Origin: Diadophis punctatus similis | Lineage: Eukaryota; Chordata; Lepidosauria; Squamata; Dipsadidae | Assembly (NCBI GenBank): GCA_023053685.1 | Contig: JALIGW010000059.1 | Location: 1,922,001-1,986,000 of the forward strand | Length of the DNA: 64,000 nucleotides | Direction: 5' to 3' | Shown: one piece after another, positions 23,392-37,308 of the stretch | Position numbering within the stretch: position 1 is the first letter of the stretch | Layout: every line of letters begins with the position of its first letter | Notes under the pieces: model-generated | Seen by the model: only the letters and a program-made list of their open reading frames with translations | Told to the model about the DNA's origin: nothing | The model's database searches: none | Translations under genes and position numbers: made by a program

Positions 23392-25994
23392 ACTTCACTT
23401 TTGACACAGAGCCCAGAAATGAAAAAGAAACACATATTCATGTTCCCCAGGGTCTGGAAAGCCAAAATCTCACAAAATTTTCAGATCTGAGCTTTCCCTG
23501 TTGAGTTAGCCCAAGCCGTATCTCAGAATTTGCCTTGGGACTCAATTCAGCCAGAAAACTTCACTTTTGACACAGAGCTCAGAAATGAAAAAGAAACACA
23601 TAGCCATGTTCCCCAGGTCTGGAAAGCCAAAATCTCACAAAATTTTCAGATCCAAGCATTCCCTGAGGAATTAGCCCAAGCCGTATCATAGAATTTACCT
23701 TACGACTCTATTCAGCCTGAAAACCTCACTTTTGACACAGAGCTGAGAAATGAAAAAGAAACACATATCCATGTTCCCCAGGGTATGGAAATCCAAAATC
23801 TCACACCATTTTCAGATCCAAGCATTCCCTGAGGAATTAGCCCAAGCCGTATCTCATAATTTGCCTTAGGATTCAATTCAACCAGAAAACCTCACTTTTG
23901 ACACAGAGCTGAGAAATGAAAAAGAAACACATATCCATGTTCCCCAGGGTCTGGAAAGCCAAAATCTCACAAAATTTTCAGATCCAAGCATTCCTTGAGG
24001 AATTAGCCCAAGCCGTATCATAGAATTTACCTTACGACTCAATTCAGCCGGAAAACCTCACTTTTGACACAGAGCTCAGAAATGAAAAACAAACACATAT
24101 CCATGTTCCCCAGGGTGTGGAAAGCCAAATTACCACACTATTTTCAGGTCCTAGTTTTCCCTGAGGAATTATCCAAAGCCGTATCTCATAATTTGCCTTA
24201 GGACTCAATTCAGCCAGAAAACTTCACTCTTGACACAGAGCTCAGAAATGAAAAAGAAATACATATTCATGTTCCCTAGGGTCGGGAAAGACAAATTTTC
24301 ACACCATTTTCAGATCCGAGCAATCCCTGAGGAATTAGCCCAATCCGTATCATAGAATTTACCTTACGACTCAATTCAGCCCGAAAACCTCACTATTGAC
24401 ACAGATCTCAGAAATGAAAAAGAAACACATATCCATGTTCCCCAGGGTATGGAAAACCGAATTCCCACACCATTTGCCGATCCGAGCATTCCCTGAGGAA
24501 TTAGCCCAAGCCGTATCATAGAATTTACCTTACGACTCAATTCAGCCCGAAAACCTCACTGTTGACACAGAGCTCATAAATGAAAAAGAAACACATATCC
24601 ATGTTCCCCAGGGTATGGAAAAGCAAATTCCCACACCATTTTCAGATCCAAGCATTCCCTGAGGAATTAGCCCAAGCCGTATCTCATAATTTGCCTTAGG
24701 ATTCAATTCAACCAGAAAAGTTCACTTTTGACACAGAGCTCAGAAATGAAAAAGAAACACATATTCATGTTCCCCAGGGTCTGGAAAGCCAAAATCTCAC
24801 AAAATTTTCAGATCCAAGCATTCCCTGAGGAATTAGCCCAAGCCGTATCATAGAATTTACCTTACGACTCAATTCAGCCTGAAAACCTCACTTTTGACAC
24901 AGAGCTGAGAAATGAAAAAGAAACACATATCCATGTTCCCCAGGGTATGGAAAGCCAAAATCTCACACCATTTTCAGATCCAAGCATTCCCTGAGGAATT
25001 AGCCCAAGCCGTATCATAGAATTTACCTTACGACTCAATTCAGCCCGAAAACCTCTCTTTTGACACAGAGCTCAGAAATAAAAAAGAAACACATATTCAT
25101 GTTCCCCAGGGTATGGAAAGCCGAATTCCCACACCATTTGCAGATCTGAGCTTTCCCTGAGGACTTAGCCCAAGGTGTTTCTCAGAATTTGCCATAGAAC
25201 TCAATTCAGCCCGAAAACCTCACTTTTGACACAGAGCTCAGAAATGAAAAAGAAACACATATTCCTGTTCCCTAGGGTTCGGAAAGCCAAATTTTCACAC
25301 CATATTCAGATCCGAGCTTTCCCTGAGGAGTTAGCCCAAGCCTTATCATAGAATTTGCCTTTGGACTCAATTCAGCCCGAAAACCTCACTTTTGACACAG
25401 AGCTCAGAAATGAAAAACAAACACATATCCATGTTCCCCAGGGTATGGAAAGCCAACTTACCACACCATTTTCAGGTCCGAGTTTTCCCTGAGGAACTAG
25501 CCCAAGCCGTATCTCATAATTTGCCTTAGGACTCAATTATAACAGAAAACTTCACTTTTGACACAGAGCTCAGAAATGAAAAAGAAACACATATTCATAT
25601 TCTCCAGGGTCTGGAAAGCCGAATTCTGACACCATTTTCAGATCCGAGCTTTCCCTGAGGAGTTAGCCCAAGGCTTTTCTCAGAATTTGCCATAGAACTC
25701 AATTCAGCCCGAAAACCTCACTTTTGACACAGAGCTCAGAAATGAAAAAGAAACACATATTCCTGTTCCCTAGGGTTCGGAAAGCCAAATTTTCACACCA
25801 TATTCAGATCCGAGTTTTCCCTGAGTTGTTAGCCCAAGGCGTATCATAGAATTTACTTTAAGACTCAATTCACCCCGAAAACCTCACTGTTGACACAGAG
25901 CTCAGAAATGAAAAAGAAACACAAATTCATGTTCCCTAGACTCTGGAAAGAAAAATCTCACACAATTTTTAGATCCGAACTTTCCCTGACGAGT

Positions 25995-28900
25995 TAGCCC
26001 AAGCCTTATCATAGAATTTGCCTTAGAACTCAATTCAGCCAGAAAACTTCCCTTTTGACACAGAGCTCAGAAATGAAAAAGAAACACATATTCATGTTCC
26101 CAGGGTCTGGAAAGCCAAATTCTCACACCATTTTCAGATCCGAGCTTTCCCTGAGGAATTAGCCCAAGGCGTTTCTCAGAATTTGCCATAGAACTCAATT
26201 ATAACAGAAAACTTCACTTTTGACACAGAGCCCAGAAATGAAATAGAAACACATATTCTTGTTCCCTAGGCTCTGGAAAGACAAAATCTCACACAATTTT
26301 CAGATCCGAGCTTTCCCTGAGGAGTTAGCCCAAGCCTTATCATAGAATTTGCCTTTGGACTCAATTCAGCCCGAAAACCTCACTTTTGACACAGAGCTCA
26401 GAAATGAAAAAGAAACACATATCCATGTTCCCCAGGGTATGGAAAACCGAATTCCCACACCATTTGCCGATCCGAGCATTCCCTGAGGAATTAGCCCAAG
26501 CCGTATCATAGAATTTACCTTACGACTCAATTCAGCCCGAAAACCTCACTTTTGACACAGAGCTCAGAAATGAAAAAGAAACACATATCCATGTTCCCCA
26601 GGTCTGGAAAGCCAAAATCTCACAAAATTTTCAGATCCAAGCATTCCCTGAGGAATTAGCCCAAGCCGTATCATAGAATTTACCTTACGACTCAATTCAG
26701 CCTGAAAACCTCACTTTTGACACAGAGCTGAGAAATGAAAAAGAAACACATATCCATGTTCCCCAGGGTATGGAAATCCAAAATCTCACACCATTTTCAG
26801 ATCCAAGCATTCCCTGAGGAATTAGCCCAAGCCGTATCTCATAATTTGCCTTAGGATTCAATTCAACCAGAAAATCTCACTTTTGACACAGAGCTGAGAA
26901 ATGAAAAAGAAACACATATCCATGTTCCCCAGGGTCTGGAAAGCCAAAATCTCACAAAATTTTCAGATCCAAGCATTCCCTGAGGAATTAGCCCAAGCCG
27001 TATCATAGAATTTACCTTACGACTCAATTCAGCCCAAAAACCTCACTTTTGACACAAAGCTCAGAAATGAAAAAGAAACACATATCCATGTTCCCCAGGG
27101 TATGGAAAAGCAAATTCCCACACCATTTTCAGATCCGAGCAATCCCTGAGGAATTAGCCCAAGCCGTATCATAGAATTTACCTTACGACTCAATTCAGCC
27201 CGAAAACCTCACTTTTGACACAGAGCTCAGAAATGAAAAAGAAACACATATCCATGTTCCCCAGGTTATGGAAAACAGAATTCCCACACCATTTGCAGAT
27301 CCGAGCATTCCCTGATGAATTAGCCCAAGCCGTATCATAGAATTTACCTTACGACTCAATTCAGCCCGAAAACCTCACTTTTGACACAGAGCTCAGAAAT
27401 GAAAAAGAAACACATACAGTATTCCTGTTCCCTAGGGTCTGGAAAGCCAAATTCTCACACCATTTTCAGATCCAAGCTTTCCCTGTTGAGTTAGCCCAAG
27501 CCGTATCTCAGAATTTGCCTTGGGACTCAATTCAGCCAGAAAACTTCACTTTTGACACAGAGCTCAGAAATGAAAAAGAAACACATAGCCATGATCCCCA
27601 GGGTGTGGAAAGACAAAATCTCACACAATTTTCAGATCCGAGCTTTCCCTGAGGAGTTAGCCAAAGGCCTATCTCAGAATTTGCCATAGAAATCAATTCA
27701 GCCAGAAACTTCAGTTTTGACACAGAGCTCAGAAATGAAAAAGAAACACATATTCATGTTCCCAGGGTCTGGAAAGCCAAATTCTCACACCATTTTCAGA
27801 TCCGAGCTTTCCCTGAGGAATTAGCCCAAGGCGTTTCTCAGAATTTGCCATAGAACTCAATTATAACAGAAAACTTCACTTTTGACACAGAGCTCAGAAA
27901 TGAAATAGAAACACATATTCTTGTTCCCTAGGCTCTGGAAAGAGAAAATCTCACACAATTTTCAGATCCGAGCTTTCCCTGAGGAGTTCGCCAAAGCCTT
28001 ATCATAGAATTTGCCTTTGGACTCAATTCAGCCCGAAAACCTCACTTTTGACACAGAGCTCAGAAATGAAAAAGAAACACATATCCATGTTCCCCAGGGT
28101 ATGGAAAACCGAATTCCCACACCATTTGCCGATCCGAGCATTCCCTGAGGAATTAGCCCAAGCCGTATCATAGAATTTACCTTACGACTCAATTCAGCCC
28201 GAAAACCTCACTTTTGACACAGAGCTCAGAAATGAAAAAGAAACACATATCCATGTTCCCCAGGTCTGGAAAGCCAAAATCTCACAAAATTTTCAGATCC
28301 AAGCATTCCCTGAGGAATTAGCCCAAGCCGTATCATAGAATTTACCTTACGACTCAATTCAGCCAGAAAACCTCACTTTTGACACAGAGCTGAGAAATGA
28401 AAAAGAAACACATATCCATGTTCCCCAGGGTATGGAAAAGCAAATTCCCACACCATTTTCAGATCCGAGCAATCCCTGAGGAATTAGCCCAAGCCGTATC
28501 ATAGAATTTACCTTACGACTCAATTCAGCCGGAAAACCTCACTTTTGACACAGAGCTCAGAAATTAAAAAGAAACACATATCCATGTTCCCCAGGTTATG
28601 GAAAACCGAATTCCCACACCATTTGCAGATCCGAGCATTCCCTGATGAATTAGCCCAAGCCGTATCATAGAATTTACCTTACGACTCAATTCAGCCCGAA
28701 AACCTCACTTTTGACACAGAGCTCAGAAATGAAAAAGAAACACATACAGTATTCCTGTTCCCTAGGGTCTGGAAAGCCAAATTCTCACACCATTTTCAGA
28801 TCCAAGCTTTCCCTGTTGAGTTAGCCCAAGCCGTATCTCAGAATTTGCCTTGGGACTCAATTCAGCCAGAAAACTTCACTTTTGACACAGAGCTCAGAAA

Positions 28901-31900
28901 TGAAAAAGAAACACATAGCCATGATCCCCAGGGTGTGGAAAGACAAAATCTCACACAATTTTCAGATCCGAGCTTTCCCTGAGGAGTTAGCCAAAGGCCT
29001 ATCTCAGAATTTGCCATAGAAATCAATTCAGCCAGAAACTTCAGTTTTGACACAGAGCTCAGAAATGAAAAAGAAACACATATTCATGTTCCCAGGGTCT
29101 GGAAAGCCAAATTCTCACACCATTTTCAGATCCGAGCTTTCCCTGAGGAATTAGCCCAAGGCGTTTCTCAGAATTTGCCATAGAACTCAATTATAACAGA
29201 AAACTTCACTTTTGACACAGAGCTCAGAAATGAAATAGAAACACATATTCTTGTTCCCTAGGCTCTGGAAAGAGAAAATCTCACACAATTTTCAGATCCG
29301 AGCTTTCCCTGAGGAGTTAGCCAAAGCCTTATCATAGAATTTGCCTATGGACTCAATTCAGCCCGAAAACCTCACTTTTGACACAGAGCTCAGAAATGAA
29401 AAAGAAACACATATCCATGTTCCCCAGGGTATGGAAAACCGAATTCCCACACCATTTGCCGATCCGAGCATTCCCTGAGGAATTAGCCCAAGCCGTATCA
29501 TAGAATTTACCTTACGACTCAATTCAGCCCGAAAACCTCACTTTTGACACAGAGCTCAGAAATGAAAAAGAAAATCATACAGTATTCCTGTTCCCTAGGG
29601 TCTGGAAAGCCAAATTCTCACACCATTTTCAGATCCAAGCTTTCCCTGTTGAGTTAGCCCAAGCCGTATCTTAGAATTTGCCTTGGGACTCAATTCAGCC
29701 AGAAAACTTCACTTTTGACACAGAGCTCAGAAATGAAAAAGAAACACATAGCCATGATCCCCAGGGTGTGGAAAGACAAAATCTCACACAATTTTCAGAT
29801 CCGAGCTTTCCCTGAGGAGTTAGCCAAAGGCCTATCTCAGAATTTGCCATAGAAATCAATTCAGCCAGAAACTTCAGTTTTGACACAGAGCTCAGAAATG
29901 AAAAAGAAACACATATTCATGTTCCCAGGGTCTGGAAAGCCAAATTCTCACACCATTTTCAGATCCGAGCTTTCCCTGAGGAATTAGCCCAAGGCGTTTC
30001 TCAGAATTTGCCATAGAACTCAATTATAACAGAAAACTTCACTTTTGACACAGAGCTCAGAAATGAAATAGAAACACATATTCTTGTTCCCTAGGCTCTG
30101 GAAAGAGAAAATCTCACACAATTTTCAGATCCGAGCTTTCCCTGAGGAGTTAGCCAAAGCCGTATCATAGAATTTACCTTACGACTCAATTCAGCCCGAA
30201 AACCTCACTTTTGACACAGAGCTCAGAAATGAAAAAGAAACACATATCCATGTTCCCCAGGTCTGGAAAGCCAAAATCTCACAAAATTTTCAGATCCAAG
30301 CATTCCCTGAGGAATTAGCCCAAGCCGTATCATAGAATTTACCTTACGACTCTATTCAGCCTGAAAACCTCACTTTTGACACAGAGCTGAGAAATGAAAA
30401 AGAAACACATATCCATGTTCCCCAGGGTATGGAAATCCAAAATCTCACACCATTTTCAGATCCAAGCATTCCCTGAGGAATTAGCCCAAGCCGTATCTCA
30501 TAATTTGCCTTAGGATTCAATTCAACCAGAAAACCTCACTTTTGACACAGAGCTGAGAAATGAAAAAGAAACACATATCCATGTTCCCCAGGGTCTGGAA
30601 AGCCAAAATCTCACAAAATTTTCAGATCCAAGCATTCCTTGAGGAATTAGCCCAAGCCGTATCATAGAATTTACCTTACGACTCAATTCAGCCGGAAAAC
30701 CTCACTTTTGACACAGAGCTCAGAAATTAAAAAGAAACACATATCCATGTTCCCCAGGTTATGGAAAACCGAATTCCCACACCATTTGCAGATCCGAGCA
30801 TTCCCTGATGAATTAGCCCAAGCCGTATCATAGAATTTACCTTACGACTCAATTCAGCCCAAAAACCTCACTTTTGACACAGAGCTCAGAAATGAAAAAG
30901 AAACACATACAGTATCCCTGTTCCCTAGGGTCTGGAAAGCCAAATTCTCACACCATTTTCAGATCCGAGCTTTCCCTGTTGAGTTAGCCCAAGCCGTATC
31001 TCAGAATTTGCCTTGGGACTCAATTCAGCCAGAAAACTTCACTTTTAACACAGAGCTCAGAAATGAAAAAGAAACACATGGCCATGATCCCCAGGTTGTG
31101 GAAAGACAAAATCTCACACAATTTTCAGATCCGAGCTTTCCCTGAGGAGTTAGCCAAAGGCCTATCTCAGAATTTGCCATAGAAATCAATTCAGCCAGAA
31201 ACTTCACTTTTGACACAGAGGTCAGAAATGAAAAACAAACACATATCCATGTTCCCCAGGGTGTGGAAAGCCAAATTACCACACTATTTTCAGGTCCTAG
31301 TTTTCCCTGAGGAATTAGCCAAAGCCGTATCTCATAATTTGCCTTAGGACTCAATTCAGCCAGAAAACTTCACTCTTGACACAGAGCTCAGAAATGAAAA
31401 AGAAATACATATTCATGTTCCCTAGGGTCGGGAAAGCCAAATTTTCACACCATTTTCAGATCCGAGCATTCCCTGAGGAATTAGCCCAAGCCGTATCATA
31501 GAATTTACCTTACGACTCAATTCAGCCCGAAAACCTCACTATTGACACAGAGCTCAGAAATGAAAAAGAAACACATATCCATGTTCCCCAGGGTATGGAA
31601 AACCAAATTACCACACCATTTGCCGATCCGAGCATTCCCTGAGGAATTAGCCCAAGGCGTTTCTCAGAATTTGCCATAGAACTCAATTCAGCCCGAAAAC
31701 TTCACTTTTGACACAGAGCTCAGAAATGAAAAAGAAACACATATTCATGTTCCCCAGGGTCTGGAAAGCCAAATTCTCACACCATTTTCAGATCCGAGCT
31801 TTCCCTGTGGAGTTAGCCCAAGCCGTATCTCATAATTTGCCTTAGGATTCAATTCAACCAGAAAACTTCACTTTTGACACAGAGCTCAGAAATGAAAAAG

Positions 31901-32145
31901 AAACACATATTCATGTTCCCCAGGGCCTGGAAAGCCAAAACCTCACAAAATTTTCAGATCCAAGCATTCCCTGAGGAATTAGCCCAAGCCGTATCAGAGA
32001 ATTTACCTTACGACTCAATTCAGCCCGAAAACCTCTCTTTTGACACAGAGCTCAGAAATGAAAAAGAAACACATATCCATGTTCCCCAGGGTATGGAAAG
32101 CCGAATTCCCACACCATTTGCAGATCTGAGCTTTCCCTGAGGACT
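25995..32145 (+). repeat. Enlarged 31-mer-type HOR, copy 1 (6,151 bp)
   Basis: Positions 25995-28240 match 32146-34391 at offset 6,151. Positions 28420-30157 match 33241-34978 at offset 4,821. Positions 30157-32155 match 35144-37308 at offset 4,987 and then 5,153. The shifts are explained by an 8-monomer (1,330-bp) internal duplication in this copy (class h blocks at 27532 and 28862), and by loss of one class c monomer near 30157 and one class j monomer near 30640. Correcting these gives a base unit of 31 monomers. Confidence 0.85.
27090..29570 (+). repeat. 8-mer internal duplication (1,330-bp period)
   Basis: Positions 27090-28240 and 28420-29570 share order and private bases (class j, 'ccaggttatggaaaac', class g, class h subtype with 'cagttttgacac', class a-like with 'tgttcccaggg', class b with 'gagaaaatctc', class c) at offset 1,330. 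A further class h block follows at offset 833 (29695). The paralogous unit at 32.1-37.3 kb has the 833-bp step (33683 to 34516) but not the 1,330-bp one. Confidence 0.85.
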
Positions 32146-35100
32146 TAGCCCAAGCCTTATCATAGAATTTGCCTTAGAACTCAATTCAGCCAGAAAACTT
32201 CCCTTTTGACACAGAGCTCAGAAATGAAAAAGAAACACATATTCATGTTCCCAGGGTCTGGAAAGCCAAATTCTCACACCATTTTCAGATCCCAGCTTTC
32301 CCTGAGGAATTAGCCCAAGGCGTTTCTCAGAATTTGCCATAGAACTCAATTATAACAGAAAACTTCACTTTTGACACAGAGCTCAGAAATGAAATAGAAA
32401 CACATATTCTTGTTCCCTAGGCTCTGGAAAGACAAAATCTCACACAATTTTCAGATCCGAGCTTTCCCTGAGGAGTTAGCCCAAGCCTTATCATAGAATT
32501 TGCCTTTGGACTCAATTCAGCCCGAAAACCTCACTTTTGACACAGAGCTCAGAAATGAAAAAGAAACACATATCCATGTTCCCCAGGGTATGGAAAACCG
32601 AATTCCCACACCATTTGCCGATCCGAGCATTCCCTGAGGAATTAGCCCAAGCCGTATCATAGAATTTACCTTACGACTCAATTCAGCCCGAAAACCTCAC
32701 TTTTGACACAGAGCTCAGAAATGAAAAAGAAACACATATCCATGTTCCCCAGGTCTGGAAAGCCAAAATCTCACAAAATTTTCAGATCCAAGCATTCCCT
32801 GAGGAATTAGCCCAAGCCGTATCATAGAATTTACCTTACGACTCAATTCAGCCTGAAAACCTCACTTTTGACACAGAGCTGAGAAATGAAAAAGAAACAC
32901 ATATCCATGTTCCCCAGGGTATGGAAATCCAAAATCTCACACCATTTTCAGATCCAAGCATTCCCTGAGGAATTAGCCCAAGCCGTATCTCATAATTTGC
33001 CTTAGGATTCAATTCAACCAGAAAACGTCACTTTTGACACAGAGCTGAGAAATGAAAAAGAAACACATATCCATGTTCCCCAGGGTCTGGAAAGCCAAAA
33101 TCTCACAAAATTTTCAGATCCAAGCATTCCCTGAGGAATTAGCCCAAGCCGTATCATAGAATTTACCTTACGACTCAATTCAGCCCAAAAACCTCACTTT
33201 TGACACAGAGCTCAGAAATGAAAAAGAAACACATATCCATGTTCCCCAGGGTATGGAAAAGCAAATTCCCACACCATTTTCAGATCCGAGCAATCCCTGA
33301 GGAATTAGCCCAAGCCGTATCATAGAATTTACCTTACGACTCAATTCAGCCGGAAAACCTCACTTTTGACACAGAGCTCAGAAATTAAAAAGAAACACAT
33401 ATCCATGTTCCCCAGGTTATGGAAAACCGAATTCCCACACCATTTGCAGATCCGAGCATTCCCTGATGAATTAGCCCAAGCCGTATCATAGAATTTACCT
33501 TACGACTCAATTCAGCCCGAAAACCTCACTTTTGACACAGAGCTCAGAAATGAAAAAGAAACACATACAGTATTCCTGTTCCCTAGGGTCTGGAAAGCCA
33601 AATTCTCACACCATTTTCAGATCCAAGCTTTCCCTGTTGAGTTAGCCCAAGCCGTATCTCAGAATTTGCCTTGGGACTCAATTCAGCCAGAAAACTTCAC
33701 TTTTGACACAGAGCTCAGAAATGAAAAAGAAACACATAGCCATGATCCCCAGGGTGTGGAAAGACAAAATCTCACACAATTTTCAGATCCGAGCTTTCCC
33801 TGAGGAGTTAGCCAAAGGCCTATCTCAGAATTTGCCATAGAAATCAATTCAGCCAGAAACTTCAGTTTTGACACAGAGCTCAGAAATGAAAAAGAAACAC
33901 ATATTCATGTTCCCAGGGTCTGGAAAGCCAAATTCTCACACCATTTTCAGATCCGAGCTTTCCCTGAGGAATTAGCCCAAGGCGTTTCTCAGAATTTGCC
34001 ATAGAACTCAATTATAACAGAAAACTTCACTTTTGACACAGAGCTCAGAAATGAAATAGAAACACATATTCTTGTTCCCTAGGCTCTGGAAAGAGAAAAT
34101 CTCACACAATTTTCAGATCCGAGCTTTCCCTGAGGAGTTAGCCAAAGCCTTATCATAGAATTTGCCTTTGGACTCAATTCAGCCCGAAAACCTCACTTTT
34201 GACACAGAGCTCAGAAATGAAAAAGAAACACATATCCATGTTCCCCAGGGTATGGAAAACCGAATTCCCACACCATTTGCCGATCCGAGCATTCCCTGAG
34301 GAATTAGCCCAAGCCGTATCATAGAATTTACCTTACGACTCAATTCAGCCCGAAAACCTCACTTTTGACACAGAGCTCAGAAATGAAAAAGAAACACATA
34401 CATTATTCCTGTTCCCTAGGGTCTGGAAAGCCAAATTCTCACACCATTTTCAGATCCAAGCTTTCCCTGTTGAGTTAGCCCAAGCTGTATCTTAGAATTT
34501 GCCTTGGGACTCAATTCAGCCAGAAAACTTCACTTTTGACACAGAGCTCAGAAATGAAAAAGAAACACATAGCCATGATCCCCAGGGTGTGGAAAGACAA
34601 AATCTCACACAATTTTCAGATCCGAGCTTTCCCTGAGGAGTTAGCCAAAGGCCTATCTCAGAATTTGCCATAGAAATCAATTCAGCCAGAAACTTCAGTT
34701 TTGACACAGAGCTCAGAAATGAAAAAGAAACACATATTCATGTTCCCAGGGTCTGGAAAGCCAAATTCTCACACCATTTTCAGATCCGAGCTTTCCCTGA
34801 GGAATTAGCCCAAGGCGTTTCTCAGAATTTGCCATAGAACTCAATTATAACAGAAAACTTCACTTTTGACACAGAGCTCAGAAATGAAATAGAAACACAT
34901 ATTCTTGTTCCCTAGGCTCTGGAAAGAGAAAATCTCACATAATTTTCAGATCCGAGCTTTCCCTGAGGAGTTAGCCAAAGCCTTATCATAGAATTTGCCT
35001 TTGGACTCAATTCAGCCCGAAAACCTCACTTTTGACACAGAGCTCAGAAATGAAAAAGAAACACATATCCATGTTCCCCAGGGTATGGAAAACCGAATTC

Positions 35101-37308
35101 CCACACCATTTGCCGATCCGAGCATTCCCTGAGGAATTAGCCCAAGCCGTATCATAGAATTTACCTTACGACTCAATTCAGCCCGAAAACCTCACTTTTG
35201 ACACAGAGCTCAGAAATGAAAAAGAAACACATATCCATGTTCCCCAGGTCTGGAAAGCCAAAATCTCACAAAATTTTCAGATCCAAGCATTCCCTGAGGA
35301 ATTAGCCCAAGCCGTATCATAGAATTTACCTTACGACTCTATTCAGCCTGAAAACCTCACTTTTGACACAGAGCTGAGAAATGAAAAAGAAACACATATC
35401 CATGTTCCCCAGGGTATGGAAATCCAAAATCTCACACCATTTTCAGATCCAAGCATTCCCTGAGTTATTAGCCCAAGCCGTATCTCATAATTTGCCTTAG
35501 GATTCAATTCAACCAGAAAACCTCACTTTTGACACAGAGCTGAGAAATGAAAAAGAAACACATATCCATGTTCCCCAGGGTCTGGAAAGCCAAAATCTCA
35601 CAAAATTTTCAGATCCAAGCATTCCCTGAGGAATTAGCCCAAGCCGTATCATAGAATTTACCTTACGACTCAATTCAGCCCAAAAACCTCACTTTTGACA
35701 CAGAGCTCAGAAATGAAAAAGAAACACATATCCATGTTCCCCAGGGTATGGAAAAGCAAATTCCCACACCATTTTCAGATCCGAGCAATCCCTGAGGAAT
35801 TAGCCCAAGCCGTATCATAGAATTTACCTTACGACTCAATTCAGCCGGAAAACCTCACTTTTGACACAGAGCTCAGAAATTAAAAAGAAACACATATCCA
35901 TGTTCCCCAGGTTATGGAAAACCGAATTCCCACACCATTTGCAGATCCGAGCATTCCCTGATGAATTAGCCCAAGCCGTATCATAGAATTTACCTTACGA
36001 CTCAATTCAGCCCGAAAACCTCACTTTTGACACAGAGCTCAGAAATGAAAAAGAAACACATACAGTATCCCTGTTCCCTAGGGTCTGGAAAGCCAAATTC
36101 TCACACCATTTTCAGATCCGAGCTTTCCCTGTTGAGTTAGCCCAAGCCGTATCTCAGAATTTGCCTTGGGACTCAATTCAGCCAGAAAACTTCACTTTTA
36201 ACACAGAGCTCAGAAATGAAAAAGAAACACATAGCCATGATCCCCAGGTTGTGGAAAGACAAAATCTCACACAATTTTCAGATCCGAGCTTTCCCTGAGG
36301 AGTTAGCCAAAGGCCTATCTCAGAATTTGCCATAGAAATCAATTCAGCCAGAAACTTCACTTTTGACACAGAGGTCAGAAATGAAAAACAAACACATATC
36401 CATGTTCCCCAGGGTGTGGAAAGCCAAATTACCACACTATTTTCAGGTCCTAGTTTTCCCTGAGGAATTAGCCAAAGCCGTATCTCATAATTTGCCTTAG
36501 GACTCAATTCAGCCAGAAAACTTCACTCTTGACACAGAGCTCAGAAATGAAAAAGAAATACATATTCATGTTCCCTAGGGTCGGGAAAGCCAAATTTTCA
36601 CACCATTTTCAGATCCGAGCATTCCCTGAGGAATTAGCCCAAGCCGTATCATAGAATTTACCTTACGACTCAATTCAGCCCGAAAACCTCACTATTGACA
36701 CAGAGCTCAGAAATGAAAAAGAAACACATATCCATGTTCCCCAGGGTATGGAAAACCAAATTACCACACCATTTGCCGATCCGAGCATTCCCTGAGGAAT
36801 TAGCCCAAGGCGTTTCTCAGAATTTGCCATAGAACTCAATTCAGCCCGAAAACTTCACTTTTGACACAGAGCTCAGAAATGAAAAAGAAACACATATTCA
36901 TGTTCCCCAGGGTCTGGAAAGCCAAATTCTCACACCATTTTCAGATCCGAGCTTTCCCTGTGGAGTTAGCCCAAGCCGTATCTCATAATTTGCCTTAGGA
37001 TTCAATTCAACCAGAAAACTTCACTTTTGACACAGAGCTCAGAAATGAAAAAGAAACACATATTCATGTTCCCCAGGGCCTGGAAAGCCAAAACCTCACA
37101 AAATTTTCAGATCCAAGCATTCCCTGAGGAATTAGCCCAAGCCGTATCAGAGAATTTACCTTACGACTCAATTCAGCCCGAAAACCTCTCTTTTGACACA
37201 GAGCTCAGAAATGAAAAAGAAACACATATCCATGTTCCCCAGGGTATGGAAAGCCGAATTCCCACACCATTTGCAGATCTGAGCTTTCCCTGAGGACTTA
37301 GCCCAAGG
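32146..37308 (+). repeat. 31-mer-type HOR, copy 2
   Basis: This is the counterpart of 25995-32145 without the 8-mer gain. It keeps the class j monomer near 35753 and the class c monomer near 35040 that copy 1 lost. Class h monomers lie at 33683, 34516 and 36178. Its right part overlaps the first copy of the 17-mer unit. Confidence 0.85.
33208..33373 (+). repeat. Monomer class j (aaaagcaaattccc / gagcaatccc type)
   Basis: Diagnostic bases are 'gtatggaaaagcaaattccc' and 'cagatccgagcaatccctg', usually preceded by 'cagcccaaaaacctc'. I find no copy left of about 20.28 kb. It is frequent afterwards, near 20290, 22790, 24616, 27110, 28438, 33261, 35753, 38745, 41570, 45065, 49215, 50880, 52207, 55200, 56870, 58365, 59850, 62175 and 63675. 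Confidence 0.85.

Larger units (their letters stand above)
21681..25994 (+). repeat. Mosaic satellite region with local duplications
   Basis: The region holds all classes, including class i at 24271 and the last class k copy near 25900. Local events are a directly repeated class g monomer at about 23050-23390, and a partial 3-mer duplication (25175-25330 versus 25673-25828, offset 498) sharing 'tagggttcggaaagcc' and 'ccatattcagatccgag'. Positions around 23707 and 23993 share rare variants ('gactctattcagcctg', 'cattccttgagg') with about 30351 and 30636. Confidence 0.8.
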
